Source: Jacaranda mimosifolia
Taxonomy: Eukaryota > Streptophyta > Magnoliopsida > Lamiales > Bignoniaceae
DNA: 64,000 nt
NCBI GenBank assembly: GCA_018894105.1
Contig: CM032117.1
Span: 29,678,501-29,742,500 of the forward strand
Reading direction: 5' to 3'
The position numbers and the translations under genes were made by a program. The stretch's first letter is position 1; the number at the start of each line of letters is the position of its first letter. The notes beneath the pieces are model-generated. The model ran no database searches. It worked only from the letters and a program-made list of their open reading frames with translations, and was not told the origin of the DNA. Positions 10,424 through 20,666 of the stretch are shown here, piece by piece.

Positions 10424-13400
10424 GGGTTAATTACCCAAATCTCCTTGAGGTTTGGTTTATTTACCCAAAAACTCAAAGGTTAGATGAAATTATCAATATC
10501 CCACTAAGGTTTTGCTTCATCTTATATTTTTGAAAGTTCGTTAGCCTCCATCCAAAAAAATGATGGCGTCATAAAAAACATTTATATGAAAATCCAAAAA
10601 TGCCCTTCAGTTACTGTGATGGTTATTTTTTAGAAAAAAATATTCTTGAACTTACTTGTAATATTGTTAAGACTATAAGATTTTATTTGTTAATTTTTGG
10701 TAAGCCATTGCAATTGGCAATTTGACAAACCTTCTAATAATTTTGACCTTTTTTAATGTTTGATTTTACATTTTAAAATATAATTTTTTGTCCCTTTTAG
10801 TTGCACTATACAATATTACTTTTACCCCCTTAGAAAAATAAAAAACTTACATAAGTTTAATAATCCAATCCTTTTATAAATAAAAATTAAGGAACATTGC
10901 AAATACCTCCCTGAACTTTGAATAAAACTACATAACATGTTAGAAAGAAAGAATAAAATTTTTGCACCAACTATAAATATTGCAAAAACTTTACATCTCA
11001 ATCCTTCAAATATTTAAAGTTTGATAAAATCATCATCCAAATACTTACAAAATATAGTTACACTATCCACCACAACAACAAAAATAGCCATTCTAGGCAA
11101 CCAGTACAACCATAAAACAACAGTATCCAACATAGAGTTTTTCACAAATTCATATTCACCAAAAAAACACAAGGATAGATTTAAGTAGCATCTCCAAACT
11201 ATCCTCCAGCCCCTATGTGCATATGTTCCTTAGCAGATGCAAAGCTGGTTTTAGCCTTCTTTTTCTTCTTCATTTCTCTTAGAATTTCTACTAAAGGAGT
11301 GTTAGCATCAAACTGGATAGATTGGTCAATTTTTCTTTGCAAAAGGAAAAGAAAACATTAATCAACGAGTTTTAAAACTATAAATACACCTCAATATCAT
11401 CAATTAGAGGCTTCAAACCTTCTTCTTGTTCGTAGAGGTGGACTGAGATGCTTGTTTGCAGGTCCCTTTGTTGTGCCCAAATGACTAGCAAGTGCTGTAT
11501 CTAAAAGCGCATGGTCTCTTACTTTCTATAATATTTGGTGCCTCACCTGTCTCTCTTCTTCTGCTCTTTTTGGGCCTACCTAGCAGCTTCTTCATCTTAG
11601 GAGGAAGAAATTTTTGTGGTTTTGGATTCAAGTCTAAAGCTAAAAGGTAATGTTCGAAATCGGATGTATCACCTATGAGTAGGTCTTCAAGTAAATAGTC
11701 TTGTAGAAGCTAATATTTGCATAAAGCTCTGCTTCTCTAATGGAGGTAGGCTATGGCTATTATAGCATACTTGCTTGAAATGCCAGGAATATCCCATTTT
11801 CAACAATCATAGCTCCTATATCAAGGTTGACAAGGTAATGCATCCCTTTGTCTAACACTTGGAATTCATATGCACTACTAGTTGTTAATTGACAGGATAC
11901 AACTTCCTCATTTAAACTATTAATCTTTGAGACCACATTCTCACAAACACAGCTAGTCCACCTCTTTCCTCTCTCAAAGCTCAACCTCAGCTTAGTCATT
12001 AACTTTGTTCGAAGACCATCAAGTAGGGTTAAAATTGGTTTTGACCTCAGCTCACCTATCTAGTAGTTGAAAGATTCAGAAATGTTATTTGTGACTTGAT
12101 TATTTTTCAACCTTGAATCAAAAGTATGTCTTGTTCAGAACTGAAAAGGAATTCTCATCAACCAATCATGTGCAGCCTGTCTATGCTCCTTGATCTTATA
12201 CATTGCCTAATTGAGACCTTGTGCATTGTAAGAAAATGCAGCCATTCACAAATACTTTTTCAAAAACACACCTAGAAATTGTTGTCTAAAATTGGCATAA
12301 ATATGTCTGCAACACTTCCTATTTATTGCATTAGGAGCAAGCTCAATGATAGCTTCAATGAGACCCTACCAATAGAAATAGAAAGGTCACCAATAATATC
12401 ACAAAACCCTTTAACTTTATAATACATAATAAAAAAACCCTTAAGGTAATGTTAATATTACATTCACCCTCCTTAAGGTAATGTTAATATTACATTTACC
12501 CCATCTTATTTGACAAGCCTAACAAAGACACAATCAAATTTGCATACACAAGGCATCATTTGGAAAAATTTACAATTTTGTAGATACATATCAAGGAAAA
12601 CCCATAACTCTAACAAACATAAAATGGACATCCTTCAAATAGTTATAATCTTACCTTTACGCACCTCATATTTTACAGACCTAACAAACAAACAATCTAA
12701 GATGCAGTCATACTACATACTTTGAAAATTCTATATATGATATTGCCACCATAAAGTTTATAAACCTAACAAAAAAGACATTTAAGTCAATGACGGATAA
12801 CTTAGACATATTCTGTAAAGACCTATCATCACGTATAATAATCCTTTCCCTAATACCAATATGTACCAAATCACGCCTAAACATAAAAACCAGATTGATA
12901 GAATATGCTACACTCCTTGGCATACCCTCTGTATCACCAATCAATTTTTCATACGTGTATGCTTCAGCATGTATATTTTCAATCTTGTAAGTGGAGTCAA
13001 GCATATACACAACAAGGTCAAAAGTTCCAGAACCTATATCTGTAACAAAAAAAAAAAATGAAAAACAAATGACTACAACTAGTACAACATTACATTGACC
13101 CAATTCTGGTTTTCTGATATTTATAATATAATAACATCTGATTTTTCATAACAAACAGAACAGTCCAACATTTTGTTATAGGCAAAATTAGTCTAGTAAC
13201 ATTAGTTTTACCACACCATTCATAAAAAAAATTGAAATATATCAACATGCCCGGACTAAAACATGTATAAAATACTGATTCAAGTTTATTTTTGGTGGAA
13301 AAAAAGAAAAACCACAAAAAAATAGAAAAAACATCCATACATTACGATTAAAAACAAAAAAAAATGGTATTTTTCTACATATTCTGAAGAAATATATAAC

Positions 13401-13907
13401 CTAATAATAAAATCTAATAAAAACAACACATTTTGGAAGAAAAAAATCGTACTTTTATCAAAGTTGCAAGCCCTAGTATTTTTGAAACTTTTCCAAAGCT
13501 TGGGACTCTATTGGCCACTGATCAAATCCAAAATGAAGAGGAGAATAACGGGTTTGAGAAGAAGATGGGTTTTAGAAATGTAGGTTGATGGTTTTAGGGG
13601 ATTTTTAGAGTTTTTTCTTTCTTTTCAATGAAAATGAGAAGAATGAGGAAGACAATTGTCTTCCTTTCTTCTTTACCGCCAATTCAAGGGCTTTTTGATC
13701 AATTTTATAGGTAAGGGTCATTTTAGTCTTTGGCTAATTTTTTTTTGAATTTTTTTTGAATTTTTTGGTAAAGGTAAAATGGACAATTCAATAGAACTGT
13801 CCAACTTAATAGCCATCCGCCAGGTCTAGTATTTTTTTTGTAATTTCCTAAAACCTTTGGGCCTTATTGTAAATAGGCCAAACCTCAGGGGGTCCGGGTA
13901 ATTAACC
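10424..13907 (-). mobile_element. Mutator-like element (MULE) with MURA remains
   Basis: 3484 bp flanked by an 11-bp direct repeat TTTATTATTAT, compatible with the 9-11 bp duplications of Mutator elements, although the sequence is simple. The ends are inverted repeats: GGGTTAATTACCC with GAGGTTTGG at the left, and the mirror CCAAACCTC with GGGTAATTAACC at the right. Similarity extends inward for about 80-100 bp. The interior carries a MURA transposase remnant on the minus strand. No host gene fragment was recognised inside. Confidence 0.85.
11421..12372 (-). pseudogene. mudrA: MURA (MULE) transposase, C-terminal two thirds, broken
   Basis: Read on the minus strand from about 12372, the residues follow the plant MURA pattern closely: RKCCRHIYANF, then AAHDWLMRIPFQF, VTNNISESFN and KPILTLLDGLRTKLM. 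After these comes the open stretch 11999-11760, which corresponds to the region leading to the SWIM zinc finger, here without its CxC...CxH residues. A CCHC-type knuckle with GHNKGTC follows near 11450-11490. The family enzyme is a DDE transposase that cuts the element ends. This copy has several stops (near 12230 and 12060) and is inactive. A further open stretch at 13103-12708 may be the degraded N-terminus, but I cannot align it with confidence. Confidence 0.85.
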
Positions 13908-13918
13908 TTTATTATTAT

Positions 13919-14629
13919 TTACTGCACATGTTTAACCATAGTAAAAATATATTTTCTTTTAGTGTTATATAGTTATCTTTAGAAAATAAAAGAAAAATCT
14001 TATAAAATAAATAACAATTATGCAAAATAAGTATTTCATAGACCATTATTAGAATAAAGAAAAAATTCAAAATTCATCAAAATATCAAACTTATCTTATG
14101 ATAATAGAAGTTTCTGAAGGCATGATGGTTATTTGGATTGTATATTACAATTGCAACATGATTTTATTAAATGTATGGGCTAAGTAAAAAGAATAAACTT
14201 GGTACACTTGGAATTTAGTATCATAACTATATATTATGTATGTGAATTTTAAATTTCATCCTCAATATTTATTTTCATATTTCAAAAGATTAAAGGGTAA
14301 AATGTGTAAAATGCACAAAATAATTTTTACCTTAAACACAAAGCAATCTTTTTATAATAGTATAGATATATTTTTTCAATTTTTGATTATTTTCTTTTGG
14401 TTTTGAGGTATTCTTTTCTTCCCCGTTTCATCATTTTTCTTTTTCTCTTTTCTTTTTATTTATTTATATTATCTTCTTTTTTTTTTCTTTATTTTGCTTT
14501 CTCTTCCATATCAATACCCGTTCGCCATATGCACAATTCATGTCCTTTTACATTTTCTTGTGTTTTTCACCTCTTCCACCACCATAATTCAAGCCACTGT
14601 CTACTATAGCCAACAAAAGCATTATGACC
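13919..14629. other. Unassigned AT-rich intergenic DNA
   Basis: Continuation of the MULE target. It contains a pyrimidine-rich block at about 14395-14510 whose open frame is low-complexity and not a credible gene. Confidence 0.4.
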
Positions 14630-14924
14630 AATGATTGTTGCCTACTGAATCCTGTAAGGTGTATGTATAGGTGTCATTCAGCCATTTGTATTTATTGTAG
14701 TTGGTTCAAGATATTTGTTAGATAGTTTGTTAGCCACCTAACTACCCAGATTCATAATAGTTAAAAGTTTGTTAGCCATTTCTCACCTTTTTTCAATGTA
14801 TATATATATATATTCGAAACCACATAAGCTTGGCATGTTTTATGTATTACTTTTCAGCAAATATGCACTACTGCTTCTCTATAATTTTTTTTCCGAATAA
14901 AATGAGTTTTCTATCACTTGCACA

Positions 14925-14936
14925 TGGTATCAGAAC
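14925..14936 (+). promoter_or_regulatory. Cop-2 primer-binding site
   Basis: TGGTATCAGAAC differs by one base from the complement of the initiator-Met tRNA 3' end (TGGTATCAGAGC). It lies two bases after the LTR end CA. Confidence 0.85.
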
Positions 14937-15062
14937 CACAATGCCATGATCTTGTGGTTCTGATTAGCTTTGGCTTAGTTGTGCGCATACCATTCGAGAT
15001 CAGATTGCCACATCCAATCGGCACAAGATAAAGTCGAGCTGGAGGAACTAGAGGAACGAATC

Positions 15063-15864
15063 ATGGAGATCTTTTATTTCTCCAATCTTTCGATCATCTA
15101 GGGATGATTTTGGTCACTACACCTTTGAATGCCTCAACTACCTATCTTGGAGCTGTTCTATGAAGATTTCCCTAGGAGCTAAGGTGAAGCTTGGTTTCAT
15201 CAATGGAGAAAGCTTTATGCTAGAGGAAGATTCTAATATATATGAGCAGTGGATAAGAGTCAACTGCATAGTAACCTCTTGGTTTCCTAACTACATAGCC
15301 AAGGATATTGCTGAGACTTTTTTGTATACTATGTCCTATAGATAGTTGTGGGAAGGTATTGAGCAGCGTTTCGGTGAGTGCAATGGGCCCTTACTTATCA
15401 AATATAGCATGAGACCAGCTCAATAGTCCAAGATAATCTATCAATTGTCCACTACTACACAAAGTTAATGAGGCTTTGAGATTAATTGAGTGTTTTAATG
15501 CTACTTCGTGAGTGCACTTGTGGATTTAAGAAGTCTGTGGCAAATCTGAACTCATTCAACCAATTAATACAACTTTTGATAGGGCTATAGGAATCAGATC
15601 CTAGTGATGGAGTCCAACTATTGATAAGGCCTATTCAATGGTATTAAGAGTTGGAAAACAAAGAAAGGTTAATACCTCCTTTATGGATCATGTTGATAAT
15701 GCTTCGATGTTAGTGAGAGGAAATAATTCTGTTGAAAAAGAGAATGGAGGAAAGCTATTCAGTAAGAAGAAATTCACAAAGAAATCGAACAAACACTGCA
15801 CTCATTGTGGTAATGATGCTCACCTCAAGGAAAACTATTTTAAATTTCATGAATATCTTGAATG
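15063..15864 (+). pseudogene. gag: Cop-2 gag remnant
   Basis: The UBN2_3-type copia gag pattern is readable in pieces: NYLSWSCSMKISLGAK at about 15136-15180, then YEQWIRVNCIVTSWF, and LWEGIEQRFGECNGP at about 15350-15390. A zinc-knuckle region CTHCGNDAHLKENYFK lies at about 15798-15842, with its last Cys changed to Tyr. Stops at about 15343 and 15424 break the frame. The methionine start is uncertain; 15063 is the first plausible ATG. Confidence 0.8.
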
Positions 15865-16405
15865 ACGCCTGTACATACACTTTAAATTCCAAACTAATAT
15901 CTTGCCTATAAAGAGTGATAATGGGACCGAATTTCTTAATAGTGAACTGTTAAACCTCCTCAAATAACTATGCATCATACACCAAAGAACATGTCCCCAC
16001 ACACTTTAGCAAAATGACATTGTTGGAAGAAAGCATAGACATCTCCTTGAGATAGCTAGGTCTCTCATGATTCAATCAAGCTTACCATATAAATTTTGCA
16101 GAGACTCAACTCTTATGGCCACCACCCATATCATAAATAGATTGCCTACTCCAATTCTTGACTGGCAATCCCCATATGAAAAATACTATAGCAAAACCCC
16201 ATATTATCATTCCTTGAAAGTCTTTGGGTGCCTATACTTTGTGACAAATACTTATCCCCACAAAGACAAATTTGCTCCTAGAGCTTTTAGATGCATCTTT
16301 CTTGGCTACAATATGGGAGAAAAGGCCTTTAAGGTATATGATCTACACAACAATAAAATTAACTCCTCTAGAGATGTGGTTTTTCATGAAACTCAATTAA
16401 ATTAG
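15865..16405 (+). pseudogene. Cop-2 integrase fragment
   Basis: The second catalytic Asp region (KSDNGTEFLN) is readable near 15910-15940. An open stretch from 16067 to 16405 follows, containing HIINRLPTPILDWQSPYEK, FGCLYFV, FLGYNMGEKAFKVYD and the terminal VVFHE. These are the C-terminal integrase signatures of Retrofit/Ale-like copia. Frameshifts and stops lie between the two parts. The first Asp and the HHCC region are deleted, so gag is joined almost directly to the integrase core. Confidence 0.82.
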
Positions 16406-17279
16406 TTTAATTAAATTAAGGGATTTATTTAATTAATTGGAGAATCTAATTTTGGAGAAACAATTTTAAATAGAAGAGTCCATTTGAAGTTAATTAGGAA
16501 TTTTAATTTACTAATTAAAATAGGATTTTAATTAGTGAGAATTAAATAACCTACTTGGCATGCAAGTTGGCAACACATGGAGGGAAAGTGTGAAGGATGC
16601 ATATAGAGGCATCCATCACACTTTATAAATAGGTCCCCATCCTCTCATGTGGTGGACCATAACTCTTAAAATTCCCCTCCTCTCTCATTTTTCTTCTCAA
16701 TAAATTAACTTTATGTAGACCCTCTTCTCTCTCTCTATCTCTGTCTTTGTCTCGGTCTCTCTGTCTCTGTCTCTTAATCACTTTCTTATCCAAATTTCCT
16801 CTTCCATTCTTCATACTTCTTGTAGCAAAAGTATGAAAAATTAGAGTGCTTGTAAGGTGTGTGGATACCATTGAAGGTACCACACTTAGGGTATTCTTGT
16901 TGGTGAATAAATAAGAGTCCATTAGAGAAGAGTTATTCAAGGAATTGTGGTGGTTTTCTGGATTTTCTTGAGCCCAATTTTGCTGCCCTTCTAGCATGGT
17001 TTTGAGGACATTTTGAAGGCCTCAAGTTGCTGTATTGAGGCCAAAAAATGAGGAAGAAAGATCTAAGAAAGCGGAAGTGATACAACTTCAATTGAGGGGT
17101 TAAAAGGAGCTTTTACGCCTTGATCTTTAAAGAATCACTTAAGATATTTTATTCTTCTCTAAATCCATCTTTTAAGGCATAAAATAAGATCCTTAGTATT
17201 TGGTGAATCAAGTTATTTCTTTCTTTGAAAGTTTTAAGTTCCGATGTGCGATTAGATCCATGTTTCACCATACACTTCA
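16406..17279 (+). repeat. Cop-3 5' LTR, 3' portion only
   Basis: Carries a promoter hairpin (GTGTGA..GGATGC paired with GCATCC..TCACAC, about 16587-16621), a TATA box TATAAATAG at about 16622-16630, and a CT-rich microsatellite at about 16718-16775. It ends CACTTCA at 17279, two bases before the primer site. Confidence 0.82.
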
Positions 17280-17281
17280 AG

Positions 17282-17293
17282 AGGTATCGGAGT
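17282..17293 (+). promoter_or_regulatory. Cop-3 primer-binding site, degraded
   Basis: AGGTATCGGAGT aligns with the initiator-Met primer site TGGTATCAGAGC with three substitutions. Confidence 0.75.
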
Positions 17294-18464
17294 TAATTTT
17301 ATGCCTAATTTTGGATTTGCTTTGAATTAATTCATGTGATGGATTGATTCTTGATTCCAATTTCTTGATTCAATTAATGGATTAAATATTTTGGAGTTTC
17401 TGCTTGTGGCTCTTGATGTGTTGAATTGAATTATGTCAATACATGCTAGATATTATTTTAGTTTATGTTGGCAAGTTTTTGATTCATATGCTAGATGTTT
17501 ATTTACCATGACATTGATGGTAAATTGTGATTTAGCATGTTGTTAATTGGTTGAAAGAGTTTTTGACAATTTTTGAATTCAATTGAATTGGATCTTCTTA
17601 AAGTAGTTTATTGAATGGTGATTTAATCTTGTTTTTGATTTTTGAAGCATGATTGAGGAGTGTAATTTTAGTTTAAAAGTTTTTAAAATATGAAAATTTG
17701 TCAAAATAAAATCAAATAATGTCTTGAAGGTGTCCAAAGATTTTTGCCTAGCATAATTGCTCAAAAGAGCAAAGAAAAATGCACCTAACGGCTTGGAGCA
17801 AGGGAAGCCGGCCATGGCCAGCCTTTGGGTATTGTAGCAGGGGTAGTGGGTGCCCTTGCCGCACACCAGGGTAGCCAGCAGTGGCTATTGCGCGACCCGG
17901 CCATGTGGCTGTATTTTTTCTTTGTAATGTTGTGTTTTTTTTTTTTTTGCTTGCAAAAATTAATTGTTTTGTCCTATTTTGATAAATAAGTGTTATGTAA
18001 CTCTTCAAGTTAATGTTGAACATTTTTGCATGCTTTAATATCAAGTTTAAGGTACTCTTCAAGTTTTTCTGAAAATGGTGATGCATAAATGTTATGCAAT
18101 TTTTCCTAGTAGTAAATTTTGTACGTGATAAGCTTTTAAGTATTGCTTTATCTTATTATCATTCATTTAATTATTGAATATATGATATTATGGGTGAATG
18201 AGGATGAACATGAGCCTTTAAATTTGATTTAAATTGATTCAATGCTAATTGAATGGGTTGTAGGGGCTTGCATGCCTCTATAATTTCATCATATAAATGC
18301 CTTTTTTTATTATTGTAACGAGAGTAGAACATTTAGGTGGTGAGATTTGCTTGTTCTTGTAATTGTTGCGAGGAGGCCAAAGAGGTTTGAAGACCTATGA
18401 ATGCATGGATGTATTCATATAATAGATAGGATATATTAGTTTAATTAACCAGCCTAAATCAACT

Positions 18465-18577
18465 GTCGAGTGGCATGTGGCCCAGTAGCGTAAGTCTCCT
18501 ACATAATATGGGAGGTCAGAAGTTCGAACCCGAACGGACTCCTGATGTGCGTGTGTATAAATAAAATAAAACCTATT
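18465..18577 (+). mobile_element. tRNA-derived SINE, copy 2, inside the Cop-3 leader
   Basis: 113 bp flanked by an exact 10-bp duplication TAAATCAACT (18455-18464 and 18578-18587). The Cop-5 leader shows the unoccupied site. Box A-like GTGGCCCAGTAGCG and box B GAAGTTCGAACCC are better preserved than in copy 1. The tail CCTGATGTGC ... TATAAATAAAATAA is shared with copy 1. Confidence 0.88.
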
Positions 18578-18894
18578 TAAATCAACTAGGTGATGCAACT
18601 GTGGCTCTAAGTGCATCACTTAGTCAAGGCTTATGCTCTTCCCAAGTTTAGATGCATGCTAGGTTTATTTATTTATGCTTTCTTTATTCTTTGATGTATG
18701 GTTATGAATGCTTAGGATAGAGAACCAAAATAAGCGAAGATTAAAAATAATGAGATCTTCCAAATAAGAAAATCCTTCACTTAGAAGAGTCTAAGTTCAA
18801 TCCCTATTACGTCAAAATGCATAAGATTAGACGGGATTTAATAATCCATGTCTTCTGCTAATAGGTTTGTGGCATGGATCCTACCATAATTATT

Positions 18895-19198
18895 TGTTGT
18901 CTCACGAGTTGTGGAACACATTTTTTATGGAAAGCTATGATCACTACCTTAGAATTAGACGCACTTTAATGTGACTATGCTATGACATTATCTCACGAGT
19001 TGTGGAGTGTTCATAGATGGGTGCACAATTGAAAAGAATTGGTAGGTCCGACTTAACACTTAGTAATGTAGATGTCACATGAGTCTTGGGTCCATATGAA
19101 AGTGAGGCAAAACATAGCAAGGATTGCATGGATATGCAATTGGTAAAAGTTACCTACCTTAGGGTCATTAGTGGATGTCTCATGAGTTGTAAGTCCAC
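18895..19198 (+). repeat. Cop-3 leader array of four hairpin motifs
   Basis: Motif 1 at 18895-18918 has stem TGTT/AACA. Motif 2 at 18980-19016 has stem CTATGACATT paired with AGTGTTCATAG (one bulge). Motif 3 at about 19066-19098 is weak. Motif 4 at 19171-19198 has stem GTGGA/TCCAC. The enclosed core is close to TCTCACGAGTTGTGG in motifs 1, 2 and 4, and altered in motif 3 (TCACATGAGTCTTGG). The stems differ between motifs. Confidence 0.75.
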
Positions 19199-19390
19199 GA
19201 GTGATGCCTTTGGACCTTAATTCTCACTAGAAAATATAATTTCCTGAATTTCTCATGAGAGTAAATAATTTGAATAAGTAGTGAGAGTAAAACTTGCTAA
19301 AAAAACCAAAATCATGTTTTCTAATATAAAAAATTCAATCAAATGCTTATATTCTCTTCTTCGCTTTTGTAGAATTTTGAAATCTCTAAT

Positions 19391-20383
19391 ATGTCTAAAA
19401 ATCCACTAAGTATCATTTTGGAAACTAATAAACTAATTGGGCCAAACTACCGCTATTTGCTTAGAAATTGTTAGGTTATTCTAGACTACAAAAAGAAGCA
19501 CATATGTCTTGACTTAAAGTTGATCGGATACCATTAGGGATGATGCCGATCAAAAGGCACACGAAAGGATAGCGAAATGCATTGAGGATTACCTAAAGGT
19601 GTTTATGTCCAATGAACTTCAAAAGTCTCATGAATACAAGAAAAATGCCTCGAAAATATATTTGCACCTACAAGAGTTGTATAGCGTGCAAACAAGGCAT
19701 GAAAGATACATGTTGTCAAAAGAGCGACAAGAATGGTTGAAAAGTTTGCCAACTTAGAGGTAGTCATGGACAATAACCTCTATATGGATTTGATCCTTCA
19801 ATCATTGCTAACTTTATTTGACTAATTCACGATGAACTTCAACATGTCGAAGTAAGAGATTATAATCAATGAATTAGTTAATATGTTGGTAACCGCCGGG
19901 GCAACTATGTAGAAAGAAAAACCTTTAATGATTGGTTCCTCTTTCCATTCTAAGGGCCTAATAGGCAAGAAGAAAGGCGGTAATAAGAAGAAGAGCTTTT
20001 TCTCTACAGGGAAATAAGCATTAAAGATGTCCCTTGGAGTCAATAATAAGAAAGAGGATAAAAATGATGCAACTTTTTTCTATTGTGGTGAATTGAGACA
20101 ATGCAAGCGCAATTGTAAGGAAAACCTTGCTACCTTAGGAAAGAGTATGTTGTTTATTGAAGTGCATTTAACGAAAAATTCTTCCTCATGGGTATTTGAT
20201 GCCATATATGGTTCTCATCTTTGTAATTCGTCACATGAGATAGAAAGAAGAAGAAGTCTCAATGATGGGGATATGATCGTCTGCCTTGATAATGGAGCAG
20301 GAATTGAGACCAAAGTCAAAGGCATAGTCAAGTTAAACTTAGGGAATTCTAAGATTGTATTGGTCATTGATATTATGTACTGA
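19391..20383 (+). pseudogene. gag: Cop-3 gag and protease remnant
   Basis: The start is the ATG of a MSKNPLSIILETNKL-like beginning at 19391. The capsid part is spread over several frames. The zinc knuckle and protease lie in an open stretch at 20027-20383. The knuckle reads CFYCGELRQCKRNC, so the metal-binding His has become Gln. The protease site reads WVFDAIYGSHLC, with DA in place of DT. Both changes would inactivate the domains. The protease C-terminal part (GIVKLNLGNSKIVL) is recognisable. Confidence 0.83.
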
Positions 20384-20666
20384 ATCTTGTTAAGAACATC
20401 ATTTCAATTCCTATTTTGGTTGATGAAGGATTCGATTTTTCTATCAAAAATGGGAAATTGATGGCAATAAAGAATGGTTTTTTTAATTGCTTACAATATA
20501 CTAAATAATGGATTATGCATTCTAGATTCTCAACTATCTCTCATACACATTCAATAAAACAACAAAAGAATGTAAGATAACCAAGAAAATGCCTATCTTT
20601 GGCATGCGAGACTTGGACATATTTCTAAGAATAGGATGAGTGAATTAGTAGCCTTAAACTCACTAA

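Larger units (their letters stand above)
14630..16405 (+). mobile_element. Cop-2: short-LTR copia element, badly truncated
   Basis: A short LTR (start uncertain near 14630, end CACTTGCA at about 14922) is followed two bases later by an initiator-Met primer site. A gag of the UBN2/Retrofit style and part of the integrase follow. Protease, the HHCC region, RT, RNase H and the 3' LTR are absent. It ends abruptly at about 16405 against Cop-3 LTR sequence. It belongs to a different copia lineage from the other elements. Confidence 0.8.
17294..19390 (+). other. Cop-3 untranslated leader, about 2 kb
   Basis: No coding frame. It aligns in patches with the leaders of Cop-4 and Cop-5. Three items stand out: a GC-rich block at about 17795-17910 in otherwise AT-rich DNA, an inserted SINE at 18465-18577, and four hairpin motifs at 18895-19198. 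Gag follows directly. Confidence 0.8.

Noticed and set aside
12510..13338. Several open frames of 60-130 codons on both strands
   Set aside because: AT-rich non-coding frames inside the MULE. Only a possible degraded MURA N-terminus on the minus strand is plausible, and it is not aligned well enough to call.
14397..14609. Hydrophobic 70-codon frame as a small membrane protein
   Set aside because: Produced by a T-rich, low-complexity tract, with no supporting signals.
18465..18540. Possible functional tRNA gene (A and B box-like sequences)
   Set aside because: The cloverleaf is not complete, a 3' simple tail follows, and a 10-bp target duplication flanks it. It is a SINE.
18895..19198. CRISPR-like regular array
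   Set aside because: Only four units, imperfect repeats, conserved spacers across elements, and a plant genomic context. The leader hairpin array fits better.
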